DNA from: an uncultured Alphaproteobacteria bacterium
GTDB taxonomy: Bacteria; Pseudomonadota; Alphaproteobacteria; RF32; CAG-239
Assembly: GCA_944391705.1 (NCBI GenBank)
Contig: CALXUN010000001.1
Coordinates: forward strand, 1 to 64,000
DNA: 64,000 nt
Direction: 5' to 3'
The notes under the pieces are model-generated. The model was not told the DNA's origin and searched no databases. It saw only the letters and a list, made by a program, of their open reading frames with translations. Numbering within the stretch: position 1 is the stretch's first letter; every line of letters begins with the position of its first letter. Shown here one piece after another: positions 35,253 to 44,597 of the stretch. The translations under genes and the position numbers were made by a program.

Positions 35253-36587
35253 TTATTTCCGGTTAAGCTGCATAATATACTCATCTGCCTTGGCCATACA
35301 AATCTGCATTTGTTTTAATTCAGCGCTTAACCGCCCGTTTTCATAAATATCCGCGGCTTCTGCGTAATATTTTATCGCCTCTTCCAAATACTCTTCATCA
35401 TCATGCTTTTTGCCTGAATTATAAAAAATATTGCCGATACTTTCTTCTGCTCTTGCCCATTCCAGCGGCCATTGTTCCTTAGTATAAATTTTTTGCCGGT
35501 TTTTATAATTGTCTACCGCCAACATGGAAATTTCATCATTGCCGCTAAATAACCCAAGCAAAGACAAATATAAACCCAGATTACCCTGTATGGCTGCCCA
35601 AAAATACGGCATGCTCACACTGGTAAAGATTTTTTCTGCTTCCCGGAGATGAAATACCGCATCACGAAGAGCCTGTACGTCCGAAGACTGTTTCCAATAA
35701 CCGTAATAAACTTTCGAAAGCCGGTAAGACAACATACCGAAATCATACGGATAAGAATGACGGTTAAAACATTTTTGCGTATACCGGTAACAATCAGCTG
35801 CATTTTTATAAAAAATATATTTATGATGCGCCAAATTTTCCGCCGCGGCCTGATACACCTGCCCCAAATTGGCATAAATGTTCCCGGCCAAAAGCACATC
35901 TTTAGTTACCGGCTGATATTTGCGGGCTGTCGCCAGCAAATCCGAAATAATTTTTACATCCTGCAATTTCAGCACATCGGTTTTAGAACACAAATATATT
36001 AAAGCTAGCACATTTAAAATATACGGCATATAAAAAAGTCCGAGACCTTGTGGGGACTGTTCCCGGCCGATTTTAGCAACTATTTCCGTTAACTTTTCAC
36101 TTTGTGCCTTACGGTTTTTAACATCAGATGCCGCCACAATAACACCTTCAATCATGAGCCTGATAGATTCGGGAAAATTTTGTTCCTGAAAATAAGAAAG
36201 AGGCACATATAAATTATTTAATAAGGAAAAAAAAGCAGAATCCGGCCTTTCATATTGCCACAGCACCTGAAATTTAAGACAAATTTTATTTTGTTCTCTG
36301 AAACCATGTACAAGAACATCTGCACCGGTTGCATTTAAAATTTTCTTGCCGGAATCAAGAAAATCAAAAAAATTTCGGCTGTTAAGGTTGGCAAAAACAT
36401 TGTCCGCCGGACTTTCATAATAAGTCACATCCAAAAAATCTTTTCCGGACAAACATTGTGCCAACAATTTACCTGAATTTTCCGGACAATCATCTTCAAA
36501 TGCCGCAACCGCCACTTTTATTTTCAGCGTTTCGTTTTGAGCAGGATTTGTTACCGGCTGACTTTTAAACAGGCTTTTGAAAAACAT
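35253..36587 (-). CDS. TPR-like repeat protein, cytoplasmic
   Basis: 444 residues, no signal peptide. The first ~130 form an alpha/beta domain (IKVAVAAFEDDC, ADVLVHGFREQNKICLKFQV) reminiscent of TolB/FlgO-like domains found with TPR arrays. Residues ~190-430 form helical pairs with TPR character (NIYANLGQVYQAAAENLAHH, EEAIKYYAEAADIYENG). Its ATG overlaps the stop of the upstream membrane gene as TAATG, so the two are coupled and may form a complex. The specific role is unknown. Confidence 0.65.
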   Translation of the reverse strand: MFFKSLFKSQPVTNPAQNETLKIKVAVAAFEDDCPENSGKLLAQCLSGKDFLDVTYYESPADNVFANLNSRNFFDFLDSGKKILNATGADVLVHGFREQNKICLKFQVLWQYERPDSAFFSLLNNLYVPLSYFQEQNFPESIRLMIEGVIVAASDVKNRKAQSEKLTEIVAKIGREQSPQGLGLFYMPYILNVLALIYLCSKTDVLKLQDVKIISDLLATARKYQPVTKDVLLAGNIYANLGQVYQAAAENLAHHKYIFYKNAADCYRYTQKCFNRHSYPYDFGMLSYRLSKVYYGYWKQSSDVQALRDAVFHLREAEKIFTSVSMPYFWAAIQGNLGLYLSLLGLFSGNDEISMLAVDNYKNRQKIYTKEQWPLEWARAEESIGNIFYNSGKKHDDEEYLEEAIKYYAEAADIYENGRLSAELKQMQICMAKADEYIMQLNRK

Positions 36588-37666
36588 TATCGCTTTTTAC
36601 CTTTCCCAACTGATTGTTTGATGTTTTTCAAGCCGTCTTTAACATTATTAATAAAATCCCGGTTAATTTCTTTAAACGACGGATTTTTTTCATCAGCATT
36701 GTACAACATCCCCAAAAGCCATAAATCAGCGGCAAAAGCAAATAAGGGAATTGAAAAGCCGTTAACCGAAAAAAGTTGAAAACAGGCCAGAACAACATTA
36801 ACCAAACCGATTTTAGCCACAGCCGTACCGACGGTTTCTGCCATGAACCCTTTATCAGCGATTGACATATAAGCCGTATTGTCTTGCCAATCCCTTTGTT
36901 TAACAGAAAAAATATACCGGCGGACAAGGCTCCAGATTATTTCCGTTAGCGGATACATTACAAGAATCAGCATAGACGGTCCGGCCATCTCCAAAGCACC
37001 ATCCAGTAATAATCCTGAAAAAATAAACATAGCCGAAACACAAGCACCATTATTAATTTTAAGCCGCTCTGGAAACCAATTTAAATGAAGGTATCCTAAC
37101 CAAATACCGGCCAGACAAGCCCCGGCAAAGCCCAAAATATGTGAAACACCGCCGACGATGGCAATAACGCACAGACCAATTGTAATTGTCAGACTTTGTA
37201 TTGCAAAAATTCCCGGCAGATTATTAAACCATTGCGCCGACGCCGTGAATATAAATATAATTGCGGCGGCAATCAGGCGGTCAATCCAAAAAGAAACCAA
37301 GCCGCCAAAAAGCAAAACATTATCCGGAATCATAAACGTCAGAATAAGACTGGAAACAGCAACCGTTAAATAAAGCAACCAATCCGTTTCCAATAAAAAG
37401 ACAATATAAATAACCAGCGATAAACCCAGCAAAATCCAAAGGGGAGTAGCTTCCAACGGAACAATAATATCATTAAAATCCGGTATCAGGAAAAAAACGG
37501 AGAACAACCCGACACACATTAACACAAACATATACAGCCATGAATCTCTATAAAAAACATATTGCCCGGCTGTCTCCGATTCGTTTTTCAAAAAATTCAA
37601 AACCAAGCGGGAACACACAAAACCGGTACATATTAAAAGCACTCCGTATATCAAATTCATTGACAT
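36587..37666 (-). CDS. MraY/WecA-like membrane protein lacking catalytic acidic motif
   Basis: About 10 transmembrane helices in 359 residues. The loop WLGYLHLNWFPERLKINNGA aligns with the GT4 motif GFLxxNxxPAxIFMGDxGS, but the GDxG is NNGA. The earlier Asp-rich NxxDGxDGL loop reads WFNNLPGIFAIQ. A later YPLTEIIWSLVRRYIF resembles the family's PxxDxxxxxxRR. It therefore looks like a polyprenyl-phosphate sugar-1-phosphate transferase fold that has lost activity. The start MSMNLIYG follows GGAGA by seven bases. It is coupled to the TPR gene. Confidence 0.5.
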   Translation of the reverse strand: MSMNLIYGVLLICTGFVCSRLVLNFLKNESETAGQYVFYRDSWLYMFVLMCVGLFSVFFLIPDFNDIIVPLEATPLWILLGLSLVIYIVFLLETDWLLYLTVAVSSLILTFMIPDNVLLFGGLVSFWIDRLIAAAIIFIFTASAQWFNNLPGIFAIQSLTITIGLCVIAIVGGVSHILGFAGACLAGIWLGYLHLNWFPERLKINNGACVSAMFIFSGLLLDGALEMAGPSMLILVMYPLTEIIWSLVRRYIFSVKQRDWQDNTAYMSIADKGFMAETVGTAVAKIGLVNVVLACFQLFSVNGFSIPLFAFAADLWLLGMLYNADEKNPSFKEINRDFINNVKDGLKNIKQSVGKGKKR

Positions 37667-37677
37667 CCGCTTTCTCC

Positions 37678-38961
37678 TTATTTTTTCTCCAAGCACGCGG
37701 CAAAAAAGGCATCCATACCGCCGGCATTTCCCATATAATACGGCAAAGTTCTTAAAACTCCCTTATCAATTATATTTTCATCTAATTTGACACCCTCATA
37801 CCGCCATAAAAGCTTTATATCTGCCGCACATAAAACAAAATCCGGATTTTCATTCAAAAAACTTTCTATCTGATACTCCCCTTCTTCTTTGGCAATTGAA
37901 CAGGTACAATATAAAATTTTTCCACCAGTTAAAAGCCTGCCGGCTGCTTTTTGTAAAAAAACTTTTTGCAACCCGGATTGCCCTTTGACATCATTAAGGC
38001 TTTTATTATATAAAACTTCCGGATGCCGGCGGAACGTACCGGTAGCAGAGCATGGCGCGTCAACAATAATAATCTCAAAAAACTCCTGACAATTATCCAA
38101 AAACGAAACCGCATCAGATACAACCGTGGTTAAATTTTCCTCCAGTTGCAGACGCTTTATATTTTCTCTTAATTTTTCCATTCTTGTTGCATCGACATCC
38201 AAAGCCGTAACCTTTGCACCGGCCGCCAGAAGTTGGGCTGTTTTTCCGCCCGGTGCGGCACATAAATCCAAAACTTTTTTATTTTTGACATCCCCCAACA
38301 ACAAAACCGGAAGCGATGCCGCCAAATCCTGTACCCACCATTGCCCTTGCTCAAAGCCTTCCATCTCTGAAATTTTATCGGATTTGGCAAGTCTGATTGT
38401 TCCGTTTGAAAATAAAACACCGTTCAATTTTTGCGCCCACAGGAGCGGATTTTCTTTTGTAGTAATATCTGTCGGCGGCATCAAATCAAGAGATGCTTTT
38501 ATTTTTTTAATTTGTTCTTTGGTATAATCCACTGTTAAAATTTGCAAAAAATTATCCGGCAAAAGTGTTTCTTTGAACACTGTATTTAAATTTTCTTTTT
38601 GTTTGGAAATTTGACGCAAAACAGCATTTACCATACCGGCAACAAAACGGTTTGCTTTCTTCTTTGCAATATTGACATATTCATTAATAACGGCATATGC
38701 CGGCGTATTAAGATAAAGAATTTCAGAAGCCCCGAGCAACAGACAATAATAAATTTCTTTATTCTTTTCCGGAATTTTTTTATGCAAAAACTTTTCTAAA
38801 ATTTGCCGTAATATTTCCATACGACGCAATGTCGTCAACAAAAGCATATTGGCAAACGGCAGATCTTTCTTTTCAAACAATGCTTTGACCGCACTTAACG
38901 GCTGCCGTTTTTCTACGGTCTGGTATAAAATTTCCACACATTGTTTTCGCAAAACAGCCAT
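37678..38961 (-). CDS. rsmB: 16S rRNA (cytosine-967-C5)-methyltransferase
   Basis: A NusB-like RNA-binding domain (residues ~1-135) is followed by a SAM methyltransferase: VLDLCAAPGGKTAQLLAAG, DAPCSATGTFRRHPEV and ILYCTCSIAKEEGE, whose two Cys are the nucleophile and the release residue of m5C enzymes. The start MAVLRKQC (38961) has GAGGAT upstream; the longer frame adds 17 unrelated residues. It is first of a three-gene unit with the MraY-like and TPR genes. Confidence 0.92.
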   Translation of the reverse strand: MAVLRKQCVEILYQTVEKRQPLSAVKALFEKKDLPFANMLLLTTLRRMEILRQILEKFLHKKIPEKNKEIYYCLLLGASEILYLNTPAYAVINEYVNIAKKKANRFVAGMVNAVLRQISKQKENLNTVFKETLLPDNFLQILTVDYTKEQIKKIKASLDLMPPTDITTKENPLLWAQKLNGVLFSNGTIRLAKSDKISEMEGFEQGQWWVQDLAASLPVLLLGDVKNKKVLDLCAAPGGKTAQLLAAGAKVTALDVDATRMEKLRENIKRLQLEENLTTVVSDAVSFLDNCQEFFEIIIVDAPCSATGTFRRHPEVLYNKSLNDVKGQSGLQKVFLQKAAGRLLTGGKILYCTCSIAKEEGEYQIESFLNENPDFVLCAADIKLLWRYEGVKLDENIIDKGVLRTLPYYMGNAGGMDAFFAACLEKK

Positions 38962-39154
38962 CAAAACATCCTCTATAATTTGTAATTTAAACACCGGGAG
39001 CTTATTTTGCAATAAAATTATTTAACAACGAACAAGCAGGCTGGTTTTTAATAAAAACACAAAATAATTGCAAAAAATTATGCTTGTTTTTTTAAAACCT
39101 ATACGGTATTTTATAACGAGTTAAAATAAAGAAATTTCTGGAGAAAACAAAAAA

Positions 39155-41614
39155 ATGACAGGCAATCCGCGTTACAATGGCGCTGAAACTTTTGAAGAAT
39201 GGCAAAAGCAATGGCAGTTGGAAGATCGCTACAACTTCCGCACCATTGAACAAAAATGGCAAAAAATCTGGGAAGATGAAAAAATCTACCATGTCGACAT
39301 TGATAACAATAAAGAAAAATTTTACGCTCTGGTTGAATTTCCGTATCCTTCCGGTGCCGGCCTCCATGTCGGCCACCCGCGCTCTTATACCGCGCTTGAT
39401 GTCATTGCCCGTAAAAAACGCATGCAGGGATACAATGTTTTGTATCCGATGGGTTTTGATGCTTTTGGTTTGCCGGCAGAAAATTATGCCATAAAGACCG
39501 GCATCCACCCGGCAGTTTCCACGCAAGCCAACATTAAAAACTTTACCCGCCAGTTAAAATCCATCGGTTTTAGCTTTGATTGGGATCGCTGCATTGATAC
39601 ATCTTCCCCGGAATATTACAAATGGACGCAGTGGATGTTTATCCAGCTGTTCAAACACGGCATGGCTTACAAAGATAAAATGGCAATTAACTGGTGTCCG
39701 TCCTGTAAAGTCGGTCTGGCCAACGAAGAAGTTGTCAACGGTCATTGTGAGCGCTGCGGTGCCGAAGTTGTCCGCCGTGATAAAGAACAATGGATGATAG
39801 CCATCACCAAATATGCCGACCGCCTGATTGATGATTTGAAAGATGTTGACTTTGTCGACCGCGTTAAAGCCCAGCAAATTAACTGGATCGGCCGTTCTGA
39901 AGGTGCTGAGCTGGATTTCGAATTCGGTCAGGACAAATTGACCGTCTTTACCACCCGCCCGGACACGGCATTTGGCGTAACCTACATGGTTTTAGCACCC
40001 GAACACGAGTTTGTCGCCAAATATATGGATAAGTTTGAAAATCCGGAAGAAATCAAAAAATATGTCAACGCCACCGCCAAAAAATCGGATTTGCAACGGA
40101 CAGCCGACGATTCCAAAACCGGTGTTGAATTAAAAGGTATCAAAGCCCGCAATCCATACAACGGCAAAATGATTCCGGTTTTTATTTCCGATTATGTTTT
40201 AATGGGGTACGGCACCGGCGCCATTATGGCCGTGCCGGCGCATGACCAGCGCGACTATGATTTTGCCAAAGCTTTTAACCTGCCGATTATCCAGGTTTTG
40301 GACGGCGGCAATATTGAAGAAAAAGCCTTTGAAGAAGATGGCCCGCACATTAATTCCGATTTCTTAAACGGCTTGAATAAAGAAGACGGTATGCGCCAAG
40401 CCATTGACTATGCCGTCAAAAACGGTTTTGGGCGTCCGAAAATCAACTTTAAACTGCGCGACTGGGTATTCTCCCGTCAGCGTTACTGGGGTGAGCCGAT
40501 TCCGATGGTTTATTGCGAGCACTGCGGCTGGCAACCCTTAGATGAAAAAGATTTGCCGTTAACTTTGCCGGAAATTTCGGATTATCTGCCTAACGATAAT
40601 GGCGATTCGCCTTTGGCTAAAGCAACCGACTGGGTAAACACGACCTGCCCCAAATGCGGCAAGCCCGCACGTCGTGAAACCGATGTTATGCCGAACTGGG
40701 CTGGCTCGTCATGGTACTTCCTTCGTTATTGTGACCCGCACAACGATAAAGAATTTGCCTCAAAAGAAGCCCTCAAATATTGGATGAACGTTGACTGGTA
40801 CAACGGGGGCATGGAACATACGACTTTGCACCTGCTGTACTCACGTTTCTGGCATAAATTTTTATACGACTGCGGCTATGTTCCGACCAAAGAACCGTAC
40901 AACAAACGAACTTCACATGGTATGATTTTGGCTGAAAACGGGGAGAAAATGTCAAAATCACGCGGCAATGTCATTAACCCCGATGATATCGTCAATAATT
41001 ACGGTGCCGACACGTTCCGTTTATATGAAATGTTTATCGGCCCGTTTGATCAAACCGCCATGTGGTCGGAAGAAAGTTTGATGGGAGTTTACCGCTTTGT
41101 CGGCAAAATCTACAATCTGTTCAAAAAAGTTTATAAAATTGAACCTTCCGAAACGGATTTGCGCGCCATGCACAAATGCATTCTGGAAGTAACCGAACGT
41201 ATTGATCAGATGAAGTTTAACACCGCCGTTTCTTCTTTAATGACTTACGTCAATTACCTTTCCGGACTTGAAAAAATCCCGGCTGAACTATATGAAACTC
41301 TTCTTAAGCTGTTATGTCCCTTTACGCCGCACCTGGCAGAAGAAATGTGGACACGCTTGGGCCATACGGCATCAGTTGTGGTTGAACCCTGGCCGGAAGG
41401 AAACCCCAAAATGGCACAAGACAATGTTGTCACGCTTGCCGTACAAATCTGCGGCAAAATGCGCGGCACCATTGAATTGCCCAAAGACAGTTCCGAGGAC
41501 GTTGTCAAAGCCGCGGCTTTAAAGCTGGAAAACGTTGCCCGCCAGACAGCCGGCAAAGAAATCAAGAAAATCATCATCGTACCAAACAGGATAGTAAACA
41601 TTGTTGCAGCATAA
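39155..41614 (+). CDS. leuS: Leucyl-tRNA synthetase
   Basis: Class I synthetase. The HIGH region is PSGAGLHVGHPRSYTALDV, the KMSKS loop is NGEKMSKSRGNVINP, and a CP1 editing domain includes TVFTTRPDTAFGVTYMVLAP and VPAHDQRDYDFA. A zinc-type WCPSCKVGLANEEV and WCEHCGWQ-like positions are also seen. 819 residues. It overlaps lptE by 14 bp, and holA follows. Confidence 0.98.
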   Translation: MTGNPRYNGAETFEEWQKQWQLEDRYNFRTIEQKWQKIWEDEKIYHVDIDNNKEKFYALVEFPYPSGAGLHVGHPRSYTALDVIARKKRMQGYNVLYPMGFDAFGLPAENYAIKTGIHPAVSTQANIKNFTRQLKSIGFSFDWDRCIDTSSPEYYKWTQWMFIQLFKHGMAYKDKMAINWCPSCKVGLANEEVVNGHCERCGAEVVRRDKEQWMIAITKYADRLIDDLKDVDFVDRVKAQQINWIGRSEGAELDFEFGQDKLTVFTTRPDTAFGVTYMVLAPEHEFVAKYMDKFENPEEIKKYVNATAKKSDLQRTADDSKTGVELKGIKARNPYNGKMIPVFISDYVLMGYGTGAIMAVPAHDQRDYDFAKAFNLPIIQVLDGGNIEEKAFEEDGPHINSDFLNGLNKEDGMRQAIDYAVKNGFGRPKINFKLRDWVFSRQRYWGEPIPMVYCEHCGWQPLDEKDLPLTLPEISDYLPNDNGDSPLAKATDWVNTTCPKCGKPARRETDVMPNWAGSSWYFLRYCDPHNDKEFASKEALKYWMNVDWYNGGMEHTTLHLLYSRFWHKFLYDCGYVPTKEPYNKRTSHGMILAENGEKMSKSRGNVINPDDIVNNYGADTFRLYEMFIGPFDQTAMWSEESLMGVYRFVGKIYNLFKKVYKIEPSETDLRAMHKCILEVTERIDQMKFNTAVSSLMTYVNYLSGLEKIPAELYETLLKLLCPFTPHLAEEMWTRLGHTASVVVEPWPEGNPKMAQDNVVTLAVQICGKMRGTIELPKDSSEDVVKAAALKLENVARQTAGKEIKKIIIVPNRIVNIVAA

Positions 41615-42167
41615 AAAAATATTTTCGGCGCTTGGCGCTTTATTGATTATAACCGGCTGCGGATTCGAGCCGCTTTATGTTGAGCGCAAACCCGACGAAG
41701 GTTGGTATTATAAAGGTGAGTTTGACACCAGCATCACCGACGAAATGGAAAAAATCAGGGTTGAACCTGTTTCCGAGCGGTTCGGCCAATTGCTTCGTAA
41801 CAACCTCTTAGACAGTTTTACACCTAAAGGAACACCGACAAATCCGCGTTACCGGCTTGTCATCGGCGATATTGATAAACAAGTTGTCCAACAGGCTTTG
41901 CGTGATGACATTACCGCCACCCGCGAACGCGTCCGTTACAGAGTTAATTACTACTTGTATGATAATGAAACGAATAAACAACTGGTTCGCGGCAACAGCA
42001 TGGCCTATGTCAGTTACGATATTTTAGCCAACCCATACTCCACAACTTTTGCCCAGAAGAAAATTGAGCAAAATGCCGCCGATATTATCTCTAATGATAT
42101 TTCTCTGCGCATGGGGGCTTATTTCCATTCGGTCATGACCAAGCGCGGGGATCCGCAAAACCTTTAA
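41601..42167 (+). CDS. lptE: LPS-assembly lipoprotein LptE
   Basis: 188 residues with a lipoprotein signal (lipobox ITGC) followed by GFEPLYVERKP. LptE-type strands such as VRYRVNYYLYDNETNK and a conserved downstream position after leuS and before holA support the call. LptE plugs LptD in the outer membrane. The start is TTG (41601 or 41604) with AGGAT just upstream, inside the leuS 3' end, giving a translationally coupled, low-level start. Confidence 0.82.
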   Translation: MLQHKKIFSALGALLIITGCGFEPLYVERKPDEGWYYKGEFDTSITDEMEKIRVEPVSERFGQLLRNNLLDSFTPKGTPTNPRYRLVIGDIDKQVVQQALRDDITATRERVRYRVNYYLYDNETNKQLVRGNSMAYVSYDILANPYSTTFAQKKIEQNAADIISNDISLRMGAYFHSVMTKRGDPQNL

Positions 42168-42179
42168 CAGGCAGACAAA

Positions 42180-43208
42180 ATGAATTTTAAGGCAGCAGAC
42201 ATTGCCAGATACCTAAAACAGCCGGATGCCGGTATAAAGTGCGTGGTTATTTTCGGTTCCAACGAAGGTATGATTGCCGATTATGTCAAACAATTTGCCC
42301 AAACCGTATGTCCGGATTTAAATGATGCTTTTCAGACGGCGCAGTTTAATATGTCTGATTTGGAAAAAGACATCGGTCTGTTGTATGGTGAATACAACGC
42401 CCGTTCGCTTTTAGGCGGCCGCAGGGTCATTATCATTAAGGACGGCAACAATAATTTAACGAACCACTTAAAAACATTATTAAAAGACAATCTTTCCGAT
42501 ACATTGCTGATTATCAGCTCATCAAACTTAAATACAAAATCTTCCCTCGTAACATTAGCCAAAGACCGGGAAGATTTTGCCTTAATCAGCTGTTATGACG
42601 ACCGGGAAGAAAATATTTATACCGCCGCCCGTGAATACTTTGTCAAAAACGGCATTACGATTGCCAACGATGCCATGCAGCTTTTATGCAGCCGTTTATC
42701 AAACGACCGTAAAGCCTCATTAAATGAACTTGAAAAACTGACAACCTACCTCGGAACCCGGCGTAATGTTGAAATAACGGACATAAAAACCGTTATCGGC
42801 GACACTTCCGCCTCTTCCCAGGAAGATTTATGTTATTTTGCCGCCAAAGGCGAAATTGCCAAAGCCCTGGAAGCTTACCAGGAACTTATCCATGCCGGTG
42901 AAGAACCCGTTTCGCTGGTACGCAGTTTAACATACCATTTTGAAAAACTTTTAAATTGTATTGCAATGATAGAAAAAGGCCAATCTGCCGACAGCACGGT
43001 TGCCGCTTTAAGACCGCCGGTAATGTTTTTTCGCAAAGCAGATTTAGTCTGGCAGTTAAAAGTCTGGAAACGGCAGGCAGTTTCAGATGTTTTAGAACTG
43101 CTTTACAATTGCGAACGCCAGTGTAAAACAACCAATATGCCGGCTGAGGAATGCTTAAGTTACACCTTGATGCAAATCGGCGGTGCCGCCCGTCGTTTAA
43201 GCCGCTAA
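42180..43208 (+). CDS. holA: DNA polymerase III subunit delta
   Basis: 342 residues matching HolA, the clamp-loader wrench: a Rossmann-like AAA domain without Walker A (CVVIFGSNEGMIADYVKQFA, RRVIIIKDGNNN), then the lid (ISCYDDREEN) and a C-terminal collar helix bundle (YHFEKLLNCIAMIEKG). Third in leuS-lptE-holA. It overlaps the convergent apt gene by four bases. Confidence 0.9.
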   Translation: MNFKAADIARYLKQPDAGIKCVVIFGSNEGMIADYVKQFAQTVCPDLNDAFQTAQFNMSDLEKDIGLLYGEYNARSLLGGRRVIIIKDGNNNLTNHLKTLLKDNLSDTLLIISSSNLNTKSSLVTLAKDREDFALISCYDDREENIYTAAREYFVKNGITIANDAMQLLCSRLSNDRKASLNELEKLTTYLGTRRNVEITDIKTVIGDTSASSQEDLCYFAAKGEIAKALEAYQELIHAGEEPVSLVRSLTYHFEKLLNCIAMIEKGQSADSTVAALRPPVMFFRKADLVWQLKVWKRQAVSDVLELLYNCERQCKTTNMPAEECLSYTLMQIGGAARRLSR

Positions 43209-43723
43209 GCAACCTTCAATAAAGAAAAGATTTCCGTTCCGGAAGCAAATTTTTGTCTGCCATTCAAGTCCTCTAACTCAATCAGGAATGCGGCCGCACA
43301 TACTTTTCCGCCGATTTTTTCAATCAAGCGGCATGCTGCGGCAGCCGTTCCGCCGGTAGCCAGCAAATCATCAATCACCAAAACCTTTTTACCGGATTCC
43401 ACCGCGTCTTTATGAATTTCCAACACATCCGTTCCGTATTCTAGATCATACTCGATTCGTTCTACCGCGGCCGGGAGTTTTCCGGGTTTACGGACAATAA
43501 CCAACCCGCAGCCGAGCTTATACGCCAGCGGCGCCCCGAACAGATAACCGCGCGATTCGATTGCTGCCACATAATCAATGCCCGCCGATTTAAATTTTTC
43601 ATAAAAAGCGTTAATGACTTCCCCAAACGCCTCCCCGTCTTTTAACAGGGTCGTAATATCCTGATACATTATGCCTTTTTTGGGAAAATCCGGTATAACT
43701 CTTATCTTTTGTGTCAAATCCAT
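43205..43723 (-). CDS. apt: Adenine phosphoribosyltransferase
   Basis: It salvages adenine to AMP with PRPP. The PRPP-binding signature VLVIDDLLATGGTAAAACRL, the start KIRVIPDFPKKGIMYQDITT and AAIESRGYLFGAPLAYKLG are all typical. 172 residues is normal. It is convergent with holA with overlapping stops and no terminator between them. Confidence 0.96.
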   Translation of the reverse strand: MDLTQKIRVIPDFPKKGIMYQDITTLLKDGEAFGEVINAFYEKFKSAGIDYVAAIESRGYLFGAPLAYKLGCGLVIVRKPGKLPAAVERIEYDLEYGTDVLEIHKDAVESGKKVLVIDDLLATGGTAAAACRLIEKIGGKVCAAAFLIELEDLNGRQKFASGTEIFSLLKVA

Positions 43724-43757
43724 GTTTTATTTCCTTCCAGATAATAACTTTTAAATA

Positions 43758-43793
43758 ATAAAACAGGCCCTGAAAATCTTCAAGACCTGTTTT
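43758..43793 (-). terminator. hsp20 terminator
   Basis: AAACAGG (43761-43767) and CCTGTTT (43786-43792) with an imperfect inner stem, after the hsp20 stop on the minus strand. Confidence 0.55.
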
Positions 43794-43810
43794 CCAAAGT
43801 AATAAAAAAA

Positions 43811-44293
43811 TTATTTACGTTTAATGGAAATTTTTTTCTTCTTTCCCTGCTCATTTTGTGATTTCGGGAAAGTAACTTTCAAAACGCCGTCTTTATAATC
43901 AGCCGACGCGTCATCAAACTTCAAATCCCAGGGCAGCGGGATTGTCCGTTTAAATGTACCGTAAGAAAATTCGGAAAAATAACTGCCTTTGCGGTTTTCT
44001 TTCTTTTCCTGTTTTTTCTCACCGCTGATGGTTAAATATCCATCGGAAGAAACTTCCAAATCAACATCATTTTCCGTCATTCCCGGAATTTCAGCCGAAA
44101 CGACAACTTCATTTTCTTTTTCCTCAACTTCAACTTTCGGATTTACAACCTGATTAAATCCGGCATCATCATAACCGAAATCAAGCATGCCGTTAAAAAA
44201 GCGGTTGACCAAATCATTAAAATCATGATGATAACCATAACGCATCGGAGAGTTATGGCTGTTTTCTTTTTTCGTAATCAGTGAATCAGACAT
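43811..44293 (-). CDS. Small heat-shock protein (Hsp20/alpha-crystallin)
   Basis: The alpha-crystallin domain runs from VNPKVEVEEKENEVVVSAEI to LKVTFPKSQ, with the usual IPGM, GYLTISGEKK, FERT-like YGTFKRTIPLP and GVLKVTFPK. The N-terminal arm is His/Tyr/Asp-rich. The 160-residue start at MSDSL has GGAGG upstream; the longer frame adds 17 residues covering that SD. It is an ATP-independent holdase. Confidence 0.92.
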   Translation of the reverse strand: MSDSLITKKENSHNSPMRYGYHHDFNDLVNRFFNGMLDFGYDDAGFNQVVNPKVEVEEKENEVVVSAEIPGMTENDVDLEVSSDGYLTISGEKKQEKKENRKGSYFSEFSYGTFKRTIPLPWDLKFDDASADYKDGVLKVTFPKSQNEQGKKKKISIKRK

Positions 44294-44388
44294 TTTAACC
44301 TCCATAAATTTTTGTCCTTTACTAAAGTTTGACTTAAGTAACAAAAGTTACCAAATCAAGAGGTTTTATAAAATTTTTTTAATTTTTC

Positions 44389-44570
44389 TTGACAGTCCGC
44401 CATAATTTTGTAAACTTCTTACAGTTTTTAACAAAAGAAATAATATAATGATTCTGATTCAAAAACACATCATAGTACGCGTACGCCGTCTTAAAATGCG
44501 ACGATGACTTATCATTTAAAAAACTTGATAAGCATGTCGCAAGGTTTGAGTTTTTCTCAAATCTTTTTTT
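44389..44570 (+). promoter_or_regulatory. Candidate arginine-responsive attenuator
   Basis: The promoter is TTGACA (44389-44394), 16 bp, TAAACT. A leader ORF (44448-44507) follows. The hairpin GCGAC (44498-44502)/GTCGC (44535-44539) with inner CTTATCA/TTGATAAG overlaps the leader's last Arg codons and stop. A terminator follows: GGTTTGAG-TTTTT-CTCAAATC plus eight T (44542-44569). This order (leader peptide, pause-like hairpin, terminator, gene) is the standard attenuator plan. The antiterminator pairing was not resolved. Confidence 0.5.
44448..44507 (+). CDS. Arg-rich leader peptide (19 aa)
   Basis: It reads MILIQKHIIVRVRRLKMRR: five Arg codons among the last nine, ending CGA CGA TGA. No strong SD is visible (AAGAAATAATATA). 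Codon content and position in front of a terminator suggest it reports charged tRNA-Arg. It is too short to be a functional protein otherwise. Confidence 0.45.
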   Translation: MILIQKHIIVRVRRLKMRR

Positions 44571-44597
44571 TATTTTAATTTACGGAGTACAACAAAA

